Program-made: the position numbers and the translations under genes
Shown here: positions 18,010 through 27,023 of the stretch, piece after piece
Position numbering within the stretch: position 1 is the first letter of the stretch
Layout: every line of letters begins with the position of its first letter
Assembly (NCBI GenBank): GCA_002435325.1
Contig: DJMJ01000039.1
Coordinates: forward strand, 1 to 50,493
DNA: 50,493 nucleotides
Reading direction: 5' to 3'
Source: Nitrospira sp. UBA6493
Lineage (GTDB): Bacteria; Nitrospirota; Nitrospiria; Nitrospirales; Nitrospiraceae
The notes under the pieces: model-generated
Seen by the model: the letters and a program-made list of their open reading frames with translations, nothing else
Databases searched by the model: none
Told to the model about the DNA's origin: nothing

Positions 18010-18618
18010 CTACAACAGCCCCTTCGTCGAAAGGACTTTTCCGGCCAGCCGCTCTTCCGGCATAGTGGCCTGATCAAGGGCCTTGGCCAGGCCTTTGAAA
18101 ATGGCTTCCATGATGTGGTGCGGGTTGCGACCGTACATGAGATTCACATGCAGATTGAGCCCGCCGTGAGTCACAAAGGCCTGAAAGAAATCTTCGAACA
18201 GGCCAAGGTCGAACGATTTGATCTTCCGGTCCGGCAAGGCCACGTTGTACACGAGATAGGGCCGGCCGCTAAGATCGACGGTGATCTGCGCCAGCGTATC
18301 ATCGAGCGGCGCCGAGGCGAATCCGAATCGCTTGATCCCCGCCTTCTCGCCCAACGCTTGATGCAGGGCCTTACCCATCACAATACCGACATCTTCCACC
18401 GTGTGGTGTTCGTCGATATCGATGTCGCCTTTGGCTTTAACGATCAGATCGAAAAATCCATGTTTCGCAAGCAACTCCAGCATGTGGTCGAAAAACCGGA
18501 TGCCGGTGTCGATCTTACTCTGTCCGCTGCCGTCTAGCGTCCACTCGACAGTAATATCGGTTTCTTTCGTGGCACGGTGAATCGACGCCTGCCGCGAGGC
18601 CGCTCCGCGCTTCTTCAT
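18010..18618 (-). CDS. hisB: Imidazoleglycerol-phosphate dehydratase
   Basis: Dehydrates imidazole glycerol phosphate. The 202-residue monofunctional enzyme has the two manganese-site blocks, FFDHMLE...H and DEHHTVEDVGI, repeated in the C-terminal half (FEDFFQAFVTHGGLNLHV; NPHHIMEAIFKGLA). There is no fused histidinol phosphatase domain, and no phosphatase or hisC lies in the window. Its ATG overlaps the hisD stop by four bases. Confidence 0.97.
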   Translation of the reverse strand: MKKRGAASRQASIHRATKETDITVEWTLDGSGQSKIDTGIRFFDHMLELLAKHGFFDLIVKAKGDIDIDEHHTVEDVGIVMGKALHQALGEKAGIKRFGFASAPLDDTLAQITVDLSGRPYLVYNVALPDRKIKSFDLGLFEDFFQAFVTHGGLNLHVNLMYGRNPHHIMEAIFKGLAKALDQATMPEERLAGKVLSTKGLL

Positions 18619-19898
18619 GAGAACCTGCTTTCAGCCGACTTGGCATGAGCATCGAACCCTTCGATGTGCGCGAGGCGCACGAGATGATCTTTCACCTTCC
18701 TCAACTCCTCTTTCGTATAATGCACGATATTGCTGGTCTTCACATAATCATTGACGGACAAGGCCGAGAAGAACCGCGCGGACCCGCCGGTGGGCAGCAC
18801 ATGGTTTGGCCCGGCAATGTAGTCGGCGACGGATGGCGGCGTATGCCGCCCCAGGAACAACGCCCCCGCGTGCCTGATTTTCTCCAGATAGTCGAAGGGA
18901 TTGTCCACGGAAAGCGTCAGGTGTTCGGCGGCAATCTCATTGGCCGCGTCGATCGCTTCATCGAGTGTTGTCACAACAAACGCCACCGCGTGCCGCGCAA
19001 TAGACTTGGCGGCAATCTTCTCCCGCTGGAGCCCCTTTAGCTGACTCCCGATCAGCTTGGACACCTCTTTCGCCAGGCGCTCGGAGGTCGTCACGAGAAA
19101 GACTTGCGCGTCTTCATCATGCTCGGCTTCACAGAGCAGATCGGCGGCCACATGATCGGGGTTCGCGTCATCATCGGCTACAACCAGCAATTCGCTTGGA
19201 CCGGCGACCATGTCGATCCCCACCGTCCCGTAGAGCAGCCGCTTGGCAGTCGCCACATAGATATTGCCGGGCCCGACAACCTTATCAACCTTGGCTATCG
19301 TCTTCGTCCCATAAGCGAGCGCCGCAACGGCCTGCACACCCCCTACACGATAGATTTCGGTGACTCCCGCGATATCGGCCGCGACCAGCAAGTAGGGATT
19401 GATGCCTCCTTTTTGCGGCGGCGTCACCATCACGATCCGCTGCACGCCGGCCACCTTGGCGGGAATGGCACACATAAGAACAGACGAGGGATACACCGCT
19501 TTGCCACCCGGCACGTAGACGCCCACCGCATCGACCGGTGTCACGACCTGCCCCAGCGTCGCCGTATTATCCTGGTACATCCAGGTCTTGGTCCGCTGCC
19601 GCTCGTGGAACGAGGTCACCCGTTGCGCGGCAAACCGCAACGCATCGCCCTCGTCTTTTCTAATGTGGTGGTAGGCCTCTTTGATTTCTTCCGGTATAAC
19701 CCGCAACATCTCCGGTTTCATGGCCACGCGATCGAACTGCTTCGTGTACCGGAGCACGGCGCGATCACCGCCACGCTGCACCGCCTGCAAAATCGTCCGG
19801 ACGACTTTTTCCACCGCATGGCTTTGGGTACAGCCCCGTAGCGCGATTTTTTTGAGCGTGGGTGTAAAGGAGCGGTCTGCCTGAGTGAGAATCTTCAT
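18615..19898 (-). CDS. hisD: Histidinol dehydrogenase
   Basis: Zinc enzyme that oxidises histidinol to histidine, the last step. At 427 residues it has the family signature (VDMVAGPSELLVVAD region and EHLTL) and glycine-rich GPGNIYV. The ATG overlaps the hisG stop by four bases and its stop overlaps the hisB start, so hisG, hisD and hisB are tightly coupled. Confidence 0.97.
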   Translation of the reverse strand: MKILTQADRSFTPTLKKIALRGCTQSHAVEKVVRTILQAVQRGGDRAVLRYTKQFDRVAMKPEMLRVIPEEIKEAYHHIRKDEGDALRFAAQRVTSFHERQRTKTWMYQDNTATLGQVVTPVDAVGVYVPGGKAVYPSSVLMCAIPAKVAGVQRIVMVTPPQKGGINPYLLVAADIAGVTEIYRVGGVQAVAALAYGTKTIAKVDKVVGPGNIYVATAKRLLYGTVGIDMVAGPSELLVVADDDANPDHVAADLLCEAEHDEDAQVFLVTTSERLAKEVSKLIGSQLKGLQREKIAAKSIARHAVAFVVTTLDEAIDAANEIAAEHLTLSVDNPFDYLEKIRHAGALFLGRHTPPSVADYIAGPNHVLPTGGSARFFSALSVNDYVKTSNIVHYTKEELRKVKDHLVRLAHIEGFDAHAKSAESRFS

Positions 19899-20599
19899 GC
19901 GCGGGCCTTCGCTTTCTTGGCTCGGCCGGCTGTGGCCGGACTGCCGTTCTTCGATGGCTGGGCCGTCTGTGACCCTGCGACCGCTTTCCGGAGCCGTCTG
20001 ATCAGCTCCATCAACGGTTCGTGTTTCAGTTTCAAACTGGCCCGGTTCGCGATGAAGCGCGCGGTGGACTGGGCGATCACATCGACTTCGACGAGATCGT
20101 GGGCCTTCAATGTACTGCCGGTCTCGACGAGATCGACGATCCGGTCGGCCAGTCCGACCACCGGCGCCAGCTCGATCGACCCGTAGAGCTTGATGATTTC
20201 AACCGGGATCCCGCGCTGATTGAAAAACCGCTCGGTGATCCTGGGATATTTCGTCGCCACACGGACTTTTGACGACAGCCGGTCATGCGCCACTTCCGCA
20301 CGAAGCGCGGCGACCGAGATTCTACATGCTCCAAAAAGTAAATCCAATGGTTCATAAACGTCGCTGTCCTGCTCCATCAAGACGTCTTTGCCGACCACCC
20401 CGGCATCGGCCCCCCCATATTCCACGTAGGTCGGGACATCGCTCGGACGCACGATCAGAAATGTCATCCCGATTTCAGGACAGGGGAACACCAGCCGCCG
20501 GCTCTCCCCGGCCAGCCCGGCGCGTTCATACCCGGCCCGACGAAACAGTTCCAGCGTCGGCTCAATCAACTTTCCTTTGGACAGTGCAATCGTCAGCAT
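19895..20599 (-). CDS. hisG: ATP phosphoribosyltransferase, short form
   Basis: First step of histidine synthesis, ATP plus PRPP. The catalytic part begins LTIALSKGKLIEPTL and holds the PRPP-site segment VDLVETGSTLKAHDLVEV. About 210 residues of family sequence are followed by a basic, low-complexity tail of about 25 residues (Ala/Lys rich). The C-terminal regulatory domain of long HisG is absent, so this is the short type, which normally needs HisZ; no hisZ is in the window. ATG 20599 with GGGG seven bases upstream is preferred over an upstream start at 20632. Confidence 0.94.
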   Translation of the reverse strand: MLTIALSKGKLIEPTLELFRRAGYERAGLAGESRRLVFPCPEIGMTFLIVRPSDVPTYVEYGGADAGVVGKDVLMEQDSDVYEPLDLLFGACRISVAALRAEVAHDRLSSKVRVATKYPRITERFFNQRGIPVEIIKLYGSIELAPVVGLADRIVDLVETGSTLKAHDLVEVDVIAQSTARFIANRASLKLKHEPLMELIRRLRKAVAGSQTAQPSKNGSPATAGRAKKAKARA

Positions 20600-20628
20600 A
20601 GAATCCCCTACCGGACAGCCAGCGACCG

Positions 20629-21882
20629 TCACGCCTTTCGGCGTTCGATCACCGCCCCCACCGCCCGCAGTTTTTCTTCAATGCGTTCATAGCCTCGATC
20701 CAGATGATAGACCCGCTGCACGTCGGTCGTGCCCTCAGCCGCGAGCCCCGCCAGGATCAACCCGGCGCTGGCGCGCAGATCCGACGCCATCACCGGCGCT
20801 CCCGTCAGGGTGGGCCGGCCGGTCACGATCAAGCGGTTCCCTTCCACCCGAATATCCGCCCCCATCCGCCGCAACTCTTCCACATGCATAAAGCGGCTTT
20901 CAAACACCGTCTCCGTCACCACGCTCGTGCCCTCGGCTAAGGCCATGACCGCCACCATCTGCGCCTGCATGTCCGTCGGAAATCCGGGAAACGGCAACGT
21001 CCGGATATCGATGCCCTTCAGCCGCCCTGCCACCTTGATCCGAATCCAATCTGGCCCTACCTGGATCTCGGCGCCGGCTTCACGCAGCTTCATCAAGAGC
21101 GCTTCCAGATGGGCCGGCCGGCAGCGGGTGATCGTCACATCGCCTCTGGTAATGGCCCCGGCAACCAGATGAGTCCCCGCTTCGATCCGGTCGGGAATCA
21201 CATCGTGCTCGCCGCCTTGCAGCTCCCGCACGCCTTCAATGGTCACCACATCGGTCCCGGCGCCGGTCACCTTGGCGCCTCGCCGGCAGAGGAACTCGGC
21301 CAGATCGTTAATTTCCGGCTCTTTCGCCGCGTTCTCGATGACCGTGGTTCCTTCAGCCAGGGACGCCGCCATCATCAAATTCTCCGTACCCGTCACCGTG
21401 GGGGTATCGCAATAGATCCGCGCCCCCTTCAGCCGCAAAGCCTTTGCGGTGATATACCCATGCTCGATGGAAATGTCAGCCCCTAATTTTGCCAGACCGG
21501 CCAAATGCAGGTTGACAGGGCGAGAGCCAATGGCGCACCCCCCCGGCAACGAGACCTTTGCTTCCCCCCACCGGGCCAACAACGGACCGAGCACCAGCAC
21601 CGATGCCCGCATCGTTTTCACCAGATCATAGGGCGCTTCTGTGGAGTGAATCGCATCGGTCTTAATGGCCGCACGGTTGCCCTCATGGGACACCCTGGCG
21701 CCCAACATACCGAGCAACTTGCCCATCGTTAGGACATCGACCACGCGGGGGAGATTCGTAATGACGCATTCCCCGCCGCCTAAAATCGTCGAGGCGAGAA
21801 TCGGTAGCGCCGAGTTCTTGGCTCCGCTGATCGGCACCTCCCCCTGCAATCGATTTCCGCCTGTAATGACTATGTGATCCAT
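20629..21882 (-). CDS. murA: UDP-N-acetylglucosamine 1-carboxyvinyltransferase
   Basis: First committed step of peptidoglycan synthesis, adding enolpyruvate to UDP-GlcNAc. 417 residues; substrate motif GAKNSALPIL at 20-29 and the active-site loop SLPGGCAIGSRP with Cys116, so the enzyme has the cysteine targeted by fosfomycin. It lies between prmC and hisG on the minus strand; the murA-his order occurs in several phyla. Confidence 0.97.
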   Translation of the reverse strand: MDHIVITGGNRLQGEVPISGAKNSALPILASTILGGGECVITNLPRVVDVLTMGKLLGMLGARVSHEGNRAAIKTDAIHSTEAPYDLVKTMRASVLVLGPLLARWGEAKVSLPGGCAIGSRPVNLHLAGLAKLGADISIEHGYITAKALRLKGARIYCDTPTVTGTENLMMAASLAEGTTVIENAAKEPEINDLAEFLCRRGAKVTGAGTDVVTIEGVRELQGGEHDVIPDRIEAGTHLVAGAITRGDVTITRCRPAHLEALLMKLREAGAEIQVGPDWIRIKVAGRLKGIDIRTLPFPGFPTDMQAQMVAVMALAEGTSVVTETVFESRFMHVEELRRMGADIRVEGNRLIVTGRPTLTGAPVMASDLRASAGLILAGLAAEGTTDVQRVYHLDRGYERIEEKLRAVGAVIERRKA

Positions 21883-21894
21883 CGCCTCGCCGCC

Positions 21895-22788
21895 CTATCC
21901 CAGCTTCCGAGCCATCACCACGCGCTCAATGCCCGCCGCATCGTCAATCAGATCCACCGGCGCATAACCTCCGATGTCCTCCGCCAATTTATGCACTGCC
22001 GCCGCCTGCCCCTGTCCCATTTCCATCACGAGTAAACCCTGCGGCACTAAGAACGGCAGGGCATCCTGAAGCAATCGCCGATGAAACTCTGTGCCCAACG
22101 GGCCGCTCACCAACGCCAGGTGGGGCTCAAAGAGCCGCACTTCCGGCTGAAGTCCCGGCATGTCTCGCTCGGAGATATAGGGCGGATTCGACACGATGAC
22201 ATCAACCCGGCCTTCCAACCCGCACCCCGCCAGCGGCGCCAGCAGATCCCCGTGCATCCACTCAATGGCCTCAAGGACCCCATGCGTCGCCGCGTTGCGT
22301 TTCGCCACCTGCAAGGCATCGGCGGATCGGTCGATCGCCAGCACTTTCGCACCTCTGAGCGTGGCCGCCAGCGTCACCGCCAGACAGCCTGCGCCTGTCC
22401 CGACATCAACGAGAGTCGCCCTATGACCCGCACGATGCTGCCGCACCACCTCACGCACCAGCAACTCGGTCTCCGGCCGTGGGATCAAGACCGATGGATT
22501 GACGGCAAACTCCAACCCGCAGAACTCTTGTGAGCCGAGAATGTATTGCAGCGGTTCGCCGGCCACTCGCCTGGCGATCAACGACTCCGCCAGAGCCCAG
22601 ATAGAATGAGGGACCAACTGGTCCGCCTGACTCACCAACTGGTGGCTTCGCACCTCCAGTGCATGCTCCAGGAGCCACGTCGCTTCCTGCGCCCCATGAC
22701 ATACCCCGGCTTGGAGCAAGGCCTGCCGAGCCCAGATGAGGAGCGCTCCTACGGTCTTCAGCTCTGGCATGACAAGCGCCGCCATCAT
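21895..22788 (-). CDS. prmC: Release-factor glutamine methyltransferase
   Basis: Methylates the glutamine of the GGQ motif in release factors. 297 residues: an N-terminal helical bundle, the SAM-binding segment LVDVGTGAGCLAVTLA at about 126-141, and the catalytic NPPY at 201-204. Two ATG codons in tandem mark the start. It begins four bases after the stop of prfA, its own substrate, which is the commonest arrangement. Confidence 0.96.
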   Translation of the reverse strand: MMAALVMPELKTVGALLIWARQALLQAGVCHGAQEATWLLEHALEVRSHQLVSQADQLVPHSIWALAESLIARRVAGEPLQYILGSQEFCGLEFAVNPSVLIPRPETELLVREVVRQHRAGHRATLVDVGTGAGCLAVTLAATLRGAKVLAIDRSADALQVAKRNAATHGVLEAIEWMHGDLLAPLAGCGLEGRVDVIVSNPPYISERDMPGLQPEVRLFEPHLALVSGPLGTEFHRRLLQDALPFLVPQGLLVMEMGQGQAAAVHKLAEDIGGYAPVDLIDDAAGIERVVMARKLG

Positions 22789-22791
22789 TCC

Positions 22792-23880
22792 CTACGCGTT
22801 AGCTGTCGCGATCTGCTGTTCCTGGGCTTTCAACGCCTGGACGAATTCGTCCAGATCGCCCTCCATCACTAATTCAAGCTTATGCAACGTCATGCCGATC
22901 CGATGATCGGTTACGCGATTCTGCGGAAAGTTGTAGGTCCGAATTTTTTCGCTCCGCTCACCCGTCCCGACCTGCGACTTTCGGCTCTGGGCGATCTCCG
23001 CGTCATGCTTCTCGCGCTCCGCTTCCACGATTCGCGCACGCAACGTCCGCATGGCTTTCGTGCGATTCTTCAGTTGCGACCGCTCGTCCTGACAGCTCAC
23101 CACCACCCCGGTGGGAATATGGGTGATGCGCACGGCGGATTTGGTCGTATTGACACTTTGCCCGCCGGCGCCGGATGAGCAGAACGTGTCGATCCGCAGA
23201 TCGCCCGGATCGATCTTGACGTCGATTTCGTCCACTTCCGGCATGACCGCCACCGTAACCGTAGACGTGTGGATCCGGCCGGCGGCTTCCGTCACCGGCA
23301 CGCGCTGCACCCGATGCACACCGGCTTCATATTTAAAGTGACTATAAGCCCCCTTGCCCTCAATCAAAGCGGTGATGTTCTTGTACCCGCCAATGCCCGT
23401 CTCTGACGCCTCAACCGTATCCACCTTGAACCCCTTCTGCTCGGCATATTTGACATAGAGGCGAAAGAGCTCTCCCGCAAATAAGGCCGCTTCATCGCCG
23501 CCGGTTCCGGCCCGAATTTCCAAGAGCAGGCTTTTGTCATCCCGGGGATCTTTCGGGATCAAGAATTCTTTCACCTGTTCTTCCAGCGCGCCCTGTTGCC
23601 GCTGCAGCTCGTCGGTTTCATCGGCAGCCATCTGATGCATCTCGCTGCCGGCCGAAGGATCAGCGAGAATGTGCGCCGCCTCGTCGAGCTGCCGCACATT
23701 GCCACGGTAGGTCTCAAACAGCTGGGCGACCGGTTCGAGGTCGATCCGCTCCTTGCTGAGCTTGTGCAGCAAGGACGGCTGAGTGGAGACAGAGGGATCC
23801 ATGAGTTGATCGGTCAACTCTTGAAATCGCGAGGCCAAGGATTCCCACTTCTTGAGTAAGGCGGCTTCCATCGTGCTCAT
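22792..23880 (-). CDS. prfA: Peptide chain release factor 1
   Basis: Terminates translation at UAA and UAG. 362 residues; the codon-reading PxT motif is PVT at 195-197 in HRVQRVPVTEAAGRIHTS, and the catalytic GGQ is at 239-241. The PxT form separates it from RF2. GAGGA lies nine bases before the ATG at 23871 (residue 4), which may be the true start. A strong terminator-like hairpin lies just upstream, so expression needs read-through from rpmE or an unseen promoter. Confidence 0.97.
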   Translation of the reverse strand: MSTMEAALLKKWESLASRFQELTDQLMDPSVSTQPSLLHKLSKERIDLEPVAQLFETYRGNVRQLDEAAHILADPSAGSEMHQMAADETDELQRQQGALEEQVKEFLIPKDPRDDKSLLLEIRAGTGGDEAALFAGELFRLYVKYAEQKGFKVDTVEASETGIGGYKNITALIEGKGAYSHFKYEAGVHRVQRVPVTEAAGRIHTSTVTVAVMPEVDEIDVKIDPGDLRIDTFCSSGAGGQSVNTTKSAVRITHIPTGVVVSCQDERSQLKNRTKAMRTLRARIVEAEREKHDAEIAQSRKSQVGTGERSEKIRTYNFPQNRVTDHRIGMTLHKLELVMEGDLDEFVQALKAQEQQIATANA

Positions 23881-23907
23881 TCCTCAGACACGGCCTCTCT
23901 CAGGCCA

Positions 23908-23944
23908 AAAAGAAAAAGACCCTGCCTCGATGCGAAGCAGGGTC
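23908..23944 (-). terminator. Intrinsic terminator after rpmE
   Basis: On the minus strand GACCCTGC and GCAGGGTC pair perfectly around an 11-base loop and are followed by TTTTTCTTTTT. It lies 24 bases after the rpmE stop and just before prfA. Confidence 0.85.
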
Positions 23945-23967
23945 TCTTCATATGACACGTAGAGCGG

Positions 23968-24174
23968 CTACTTGTCCTTCTTCGCGTACTTCTTCTTGAA
24001 CCGTTCGACACGTCCTTCGGTATCGACGATCTTTTGGGTGCCGGTGAAAAACGGATGGCAACCCGCACAGATGTCCACGCTGATATCCCCGATAGTCGTA
24101 CGTGTCTTGAATGAGTTGCCACAGGCACAATGAACCGTGGCTTCCCGATACACTGGATGAATTCCCTTTTGCAT
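23968..24174 (-). CDS. rpmE: 50S ribosomal protein L31, zinc-binding type
   Basis: Ribosomal protein at the large-small subunit bridge. The 68-residue protein begins MQKGIHPVY and has the four-cysteine zinc site C16, C18, C36, C39, so it is the zinc-containing form. The frame extends to 24198, but ATG 24174 with AAGGAG nine bases upstream is the family start. It follows rho, a common neighbour. Confidence 0.96.
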   Translation of the reverse strand: MQKGIHPVYREATVHCACGNSFKTRTTIGDISVDICAGCHPFFTGTQKIVDTEGRVERFKKKYAKKDK

Positions 24175-24233
24175 AACCTGCGACTCCTTGGCCAACATTC
24201 GTCAGACTCCTGGCCCCACGCCAAGAGCGGTAC

Positions 24234-24263
24234 ACTCTAGCTGAACGGCGGGGGGAGAAACAA
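24234..24263 (-). promoter_or_regulatory. Possible promoter for rpmE
   Basis: TTGTTT (24263-24258), 18 bases, TAGAGT (24239-24234) on the minus strand, immediately after the rho stop. Two mismatches in each box, so this is tentative. Confidence 0.35.
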
Positions 24264-24269
24264 GCTCCC

Positions 24270-25541
24270 CTACCGGTTCATGGACTGCAAGAACTCCTGG
24301 TTGGTCTTGGTCCCGCCGATTTTATCCATTAAGAACTCCATGGCTTCCATGGTTCCAAGCGGGCTCAGCACCTTGCGCAAGATCCACATCTTGTTGAGCC
24401 GATCCTTATCGACCAGCAATTCCTCTTTGCGGGTCCCGGACTGGCTGATATCGATGGCCGGGAAGAGGCGCTTATCCGCCAGCCGGCGATCCAGATGCAC
24501 TTCCATATTGCCGGTCCCTTTGAATTCTTCAAAGATCACGTCATCCATACGGCTGCCGGTATCCACCAGGGCGGTCGCCATGATGGTCAAGCTGCCCCCG
24601 TGTTCGATATTCCGGGCCGCACCGAAAAAGCGCTTCGGCCTCTGCAGCGCGTTGGAGTCCAAACCGCCGGAGAGCACTTTGCCGCTGGGCGGCGCAATGG
24701 TGTTATAGGCGCGCGCCAACCGCGTGATGCTGTCCAGAAGAATCACGACATCCTTCTTGTGCTCGACCAAGCGTTTGGCCTTTTCCAACACCATTTCGGC
24801 CACCTGCGCATGGCGCTGGGGCGGCTCATCGAACGTCGAGCTGATCACCTCCGCCTTGACCTGGCGCTGCCAGTCTGTGACTTCTTCGGGACGCTCATCG
24901 ATTAACAGCACGATCAGCGTCACCTCCTTGTGATTCTTCAGAATCGCCCGGGCAATGGCCTGCAGCAGCATGGTTTTTCCGGTACGCGGGGCGGCGACGA
25001 TCAATCCGCGCTGCCCTTTCCCGATCGGCGTCGTCAGATCCATGACGCGGGTGCAGTATTCTTCCCGGTCAAATTCCAGATTGAGCCGTTCTTCCGGATA
25101 GAGCGGGGTGAGGTTATCAAAGAGAATCTTGTCGCGGGCTACTTCGGGGTCTTCGTAATTGACCTTCTCGACCTTCAGCAAGGCAAAGTACCGCTCACTC
25201 TCCTTCGGCGGGCGGATCTGCCCGGAGACGATGTCGCCCGTGCGCAGATTGAACCGCCGGATCTGGGAGGGAGAAATATAAATGTCGTCGGGACCAGGAA
25301 GGTAGTTGGAGTCCGGTGCGCGCAAAAAGCCGAATCCATCCGGCAAGGTCTCGAGGACACCTTCTCCAAAAACCACGCCGTTTTTCTCTGTCTGGCCTTG
25401 CAGGATGGCAAAAATCAATTCCTGCTTGCGCAGATTGGCCGCGCCCTCAATCTTCAGCTCGCGGGCTACATCGTTGAGATCGGCGATGGATTTCTGCTTT
25501 AACTCCGACAGATACATAACCTCGCCCTTAGTCGCTTGCAT
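24270..25541 (-). CDS. rho: Transcription termination factor Rho
   Basis: Hexameric RNA helicase that ends transcription. 423 residues: N-terminal SAP-like helical domain (LSELKQKSIADLNDVARELKI), RNA-binding cold-shock domain (GVLETLPDGFGFLRAP), Walker A APRTGKT, Walker B VILLDSITRLARAYN and the secondary RNA-site regions. No long acidic insert. ATG 25541 has TAGGAG five bases upstream; an internal ATG at 25517 is also possible. A small GAGCC-TTC-GGCTC hairpin sits directly before the ribosome site. Confidence 0.97.
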   Translation of the reverse strand: MQATKGEVMYLSELKQKSIADLNDVARELKIEGAANLRKQELIFAILQGQTEKNGVVFGEGVLETLPDGFGFLRAPDSNYLPGPDDIYISPSQIRRFNLRTGDIVSGQIRPPKESERYFALLKVEKVNYEDPEVARDKILFDNLTPLYPEERLNLEFDREEYCTRVMDLTTPIGKGQRGLIVAAPRTGKTMLLQAIARAILKNHKEVTLIVLLIDERPEEVTDWQRQVKAEVISSTFDEPPQRHAQVAEMVLEKAKRLVEHKKDVVILLDSITRLARAYNTIAPPSGKVLSGGLDSNALQRPKRFFGAARNIEHGGSLTIMATALVDTGSRMDDVIFEEFKGTGNMEVHLDRRLADKRLFPAIDISQSGTRKEELLVDKDRLNKMWILRKVLSPLGTMEAMEFLMDKIGGTKTNQEFLQSMNR

Positions 25542-26002
25542 AGATCTCCTATCGAGCCTTCGGCTCTGTTGTCATGAGGGACGACTCACGAAATTGATTG
25601 ACCATTCAAAACAGATATTTAGTGTGTGGTTGAGTCCGCGATGGTTCGCCGGGAAGGACGACCCGTACAGAGTGTAGATTATTCGTTATAGAAGATTCAG
25701 GATATAATCTCCGAAGCCACTGACGAGCCGATGACGATTAATACATCCTGTTGGCTTTAGCCTTAATGCCCTAGATGTTCGCAAATCGTGTGATTTCGCC
25801 TTGAGACAGGTTCCGAGAATTGAGTTGTTTAGTGGAGAGCGCCCGCACAAATTGGAATGCTATAGTCAATGATACCCATGGCCTCTTCGGTTGTCAACTG
25901 AGATTCCAATATTTTTCACACATCACCTTCCGGGTAGCCAAACGCCTGTCGTCCCATTGAACCAAGAATTCCACTGTGATAAACAGCCCGAAGGAGCAGC
26001 AC
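25542..26002. other. Divergent intergenic region between rho and the DUF2203 gene
   Basis: About 460 bases with no plausible gene. On the minus side there is a short hairpin (25554-25566) next to the rho ribosome site. On the plus side an extended -10 box TGCTATAGT lies at 25858-25866. I found no convincing -35 box on either strand and no long repeat. Base composition is more AT-rich than in the flanking genes, as expected for a promoter region. Confidence 0.6.
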
Positions 26003-26416
26003 ATGGCACACGATCGAGATGATGAAAATCCGGAGCGTGTTTTCACGCTATTCGAGGCTAACGAGTTGATCCCTCAACTTCAATCCCATTTGGCCACCGT
26101 TCAGCGTCGGAAAGCCGTCCTGATGGAGACCCGTGACGAAGTTCGGAAAGCCTCCGAGCAAGCCGACCATGGGGGCGGAACACCCGTCGGTGCACACTAT
26201 GTTCGCAGCCTGCAAGAAATCAGCGCCAACCTTCACGCCATTCATGAGCTCGGCGTGCATGTCAAAGACATCGATATGGGCTTGTGTGACTTTCCGCATC
26301 TCCGCGAAGGGCGAATCGTCTATCTCTGTTGGAAGCTCGGCGAAAAAGAGATCCGCTGGTGGCATGAAGTCACGACCGGCTATAGTGACCGCTGCCCTCT
26401 CGAAGATCCGGCCTAA
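26003..26416 (+). CDS. DUF2203-family protein
   Basis: 137 residues. After a charged start it has FTLFEANELIPQLQSHL, a central helix, and the C-terminal block CDFPHLREGRIVYLCWKLGE...WWHE that marks the DUF2203 family. Function is unknown; no signal peptide or membrane segment. The frame opens at 25976, but GAAGGAG six bases before ATG 26003 decides the start. The YCII-domain gene follows after 41 bases and may be co-transcribed. Confidence 0.82.
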   Translation: MAHDRDDENPERVFTLFEANELIPQLQSHLATVQRRKAVLMETRDEVRKASEQADHGGGTPVGAHYVRSLQEISANLHAIHELGVHVKDIDMGLCDFPHLREGRIVYLCWKLGEKEIRWWHEVTTGYSDRCPLEDPA

Positions 26417-26457
26417 CCACCGGCGAATCTACCACCAAACCCTCATAAAGAGCGCCC

Positions 26458-26730
26458 ATGAAATTCGTTATTCTCGGATACGACGGCCCCGAAGGGGAAG
26501 CGAAGCGCAAACTTCACCGACCGGCCCATCTGGCAAACCTCGAGCCGTTGGCCCAGCAGGGCCGCGTCATTTTAGCCGGGCCGCTGACGGACAAAACCGG
26601 CAGCTTGCTGGTTCTAGAGTTCGAGACTCAAGCCGAAGCCGAACAATTCGCCCAACAAGACCCATATACGGTCCACGGGGTATTCGATCGCGTCGAGATT
26701 CACCCGTTCATGCAAGTCTTGCCGAAATAG
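26458..26730 (+). CDS. YCII-domain protein (YciI-like)
   Basis: 90 residues. It starts MKFVILGYDGP, has the conserved RPAHLANLEPL segment with a His, and the AGPL and DPY motifs of the YCII fold (a ferredoxin-like dimer). Biochemical roles of this family are mostly unknown; some members have a catalytic His-Asp pair. It stands between the DUF2203 gene and the ferredoxin oxidoreductase operon. Confidence 0.85.
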   Translation: MKFVILGYDGPEGEAKRKLHRPAHLANLEPLAQQGRVILAGPLTDKTGSLLVLEFETQAEAEQFAQQDPYTVHGVFDRVEIHPFMQVLPK

Positions 26731-26776
26731 CACCTAATAGGGACTGTCCTTCCCTGAACTTAGAGCGAACACTGGT

Positions 26777-26806
26777 TTGACAAGGAAAAAGTTCCTTACC
26801 TATAAT
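26777..26806 (+). promoter_or_regulatory. Consensus sigma70 promoter of the ferredoxin oxidoreductase operon
   Basis: Perfect TTGACA (26777-26782) and perfect TATAAT (26801-26806) with an 18-base spacer. The spacer contains the dyad AAGGAA-AAAG-TTCCTT (partly overlapping the -35 box end), a possible repressor site. RNA would start near 26813. This is the closest match to consensus in the window. Confidence 0.85.
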
Positions 26807-26812
26807 GCCCCT

Positions 26813-27023
26813 CCTTGTTGGCCTCTGAAGGTCTTTCCTCTTGAAAAGATTGTTAGTTCAAAAGGCCTACCCCCATCAGCCCTGATAGCCCTAAATCGCT
26901 CATGGGTGGGCCTTCTGTGAGGTTGCAGAAGAGAGAGAAAAAAGCATAGAGTATCGTAGGGTCAAATTTTAGAACACTCTTCATTCTTAGGTCATTCACC
27001 CTTTTGCCGGAGAGTAGGTCGTA
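26813..27023 (+). promoter_or_regulatory. Long structured leader before the oxidoreductase operon
   Basis: About 210 bases between the predicted RNA start and the first gene, without an ORF that looks translated. AAGGCCTACCC (from about 26866) can pair with the GGGTGGGCCTT segment near 26904-26914 to form an 11-pair hairpin with a small bulge. No T-run follows, so it is not a simple terminator. No known riboswitch motif was recognised. Confidence 0.5.
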
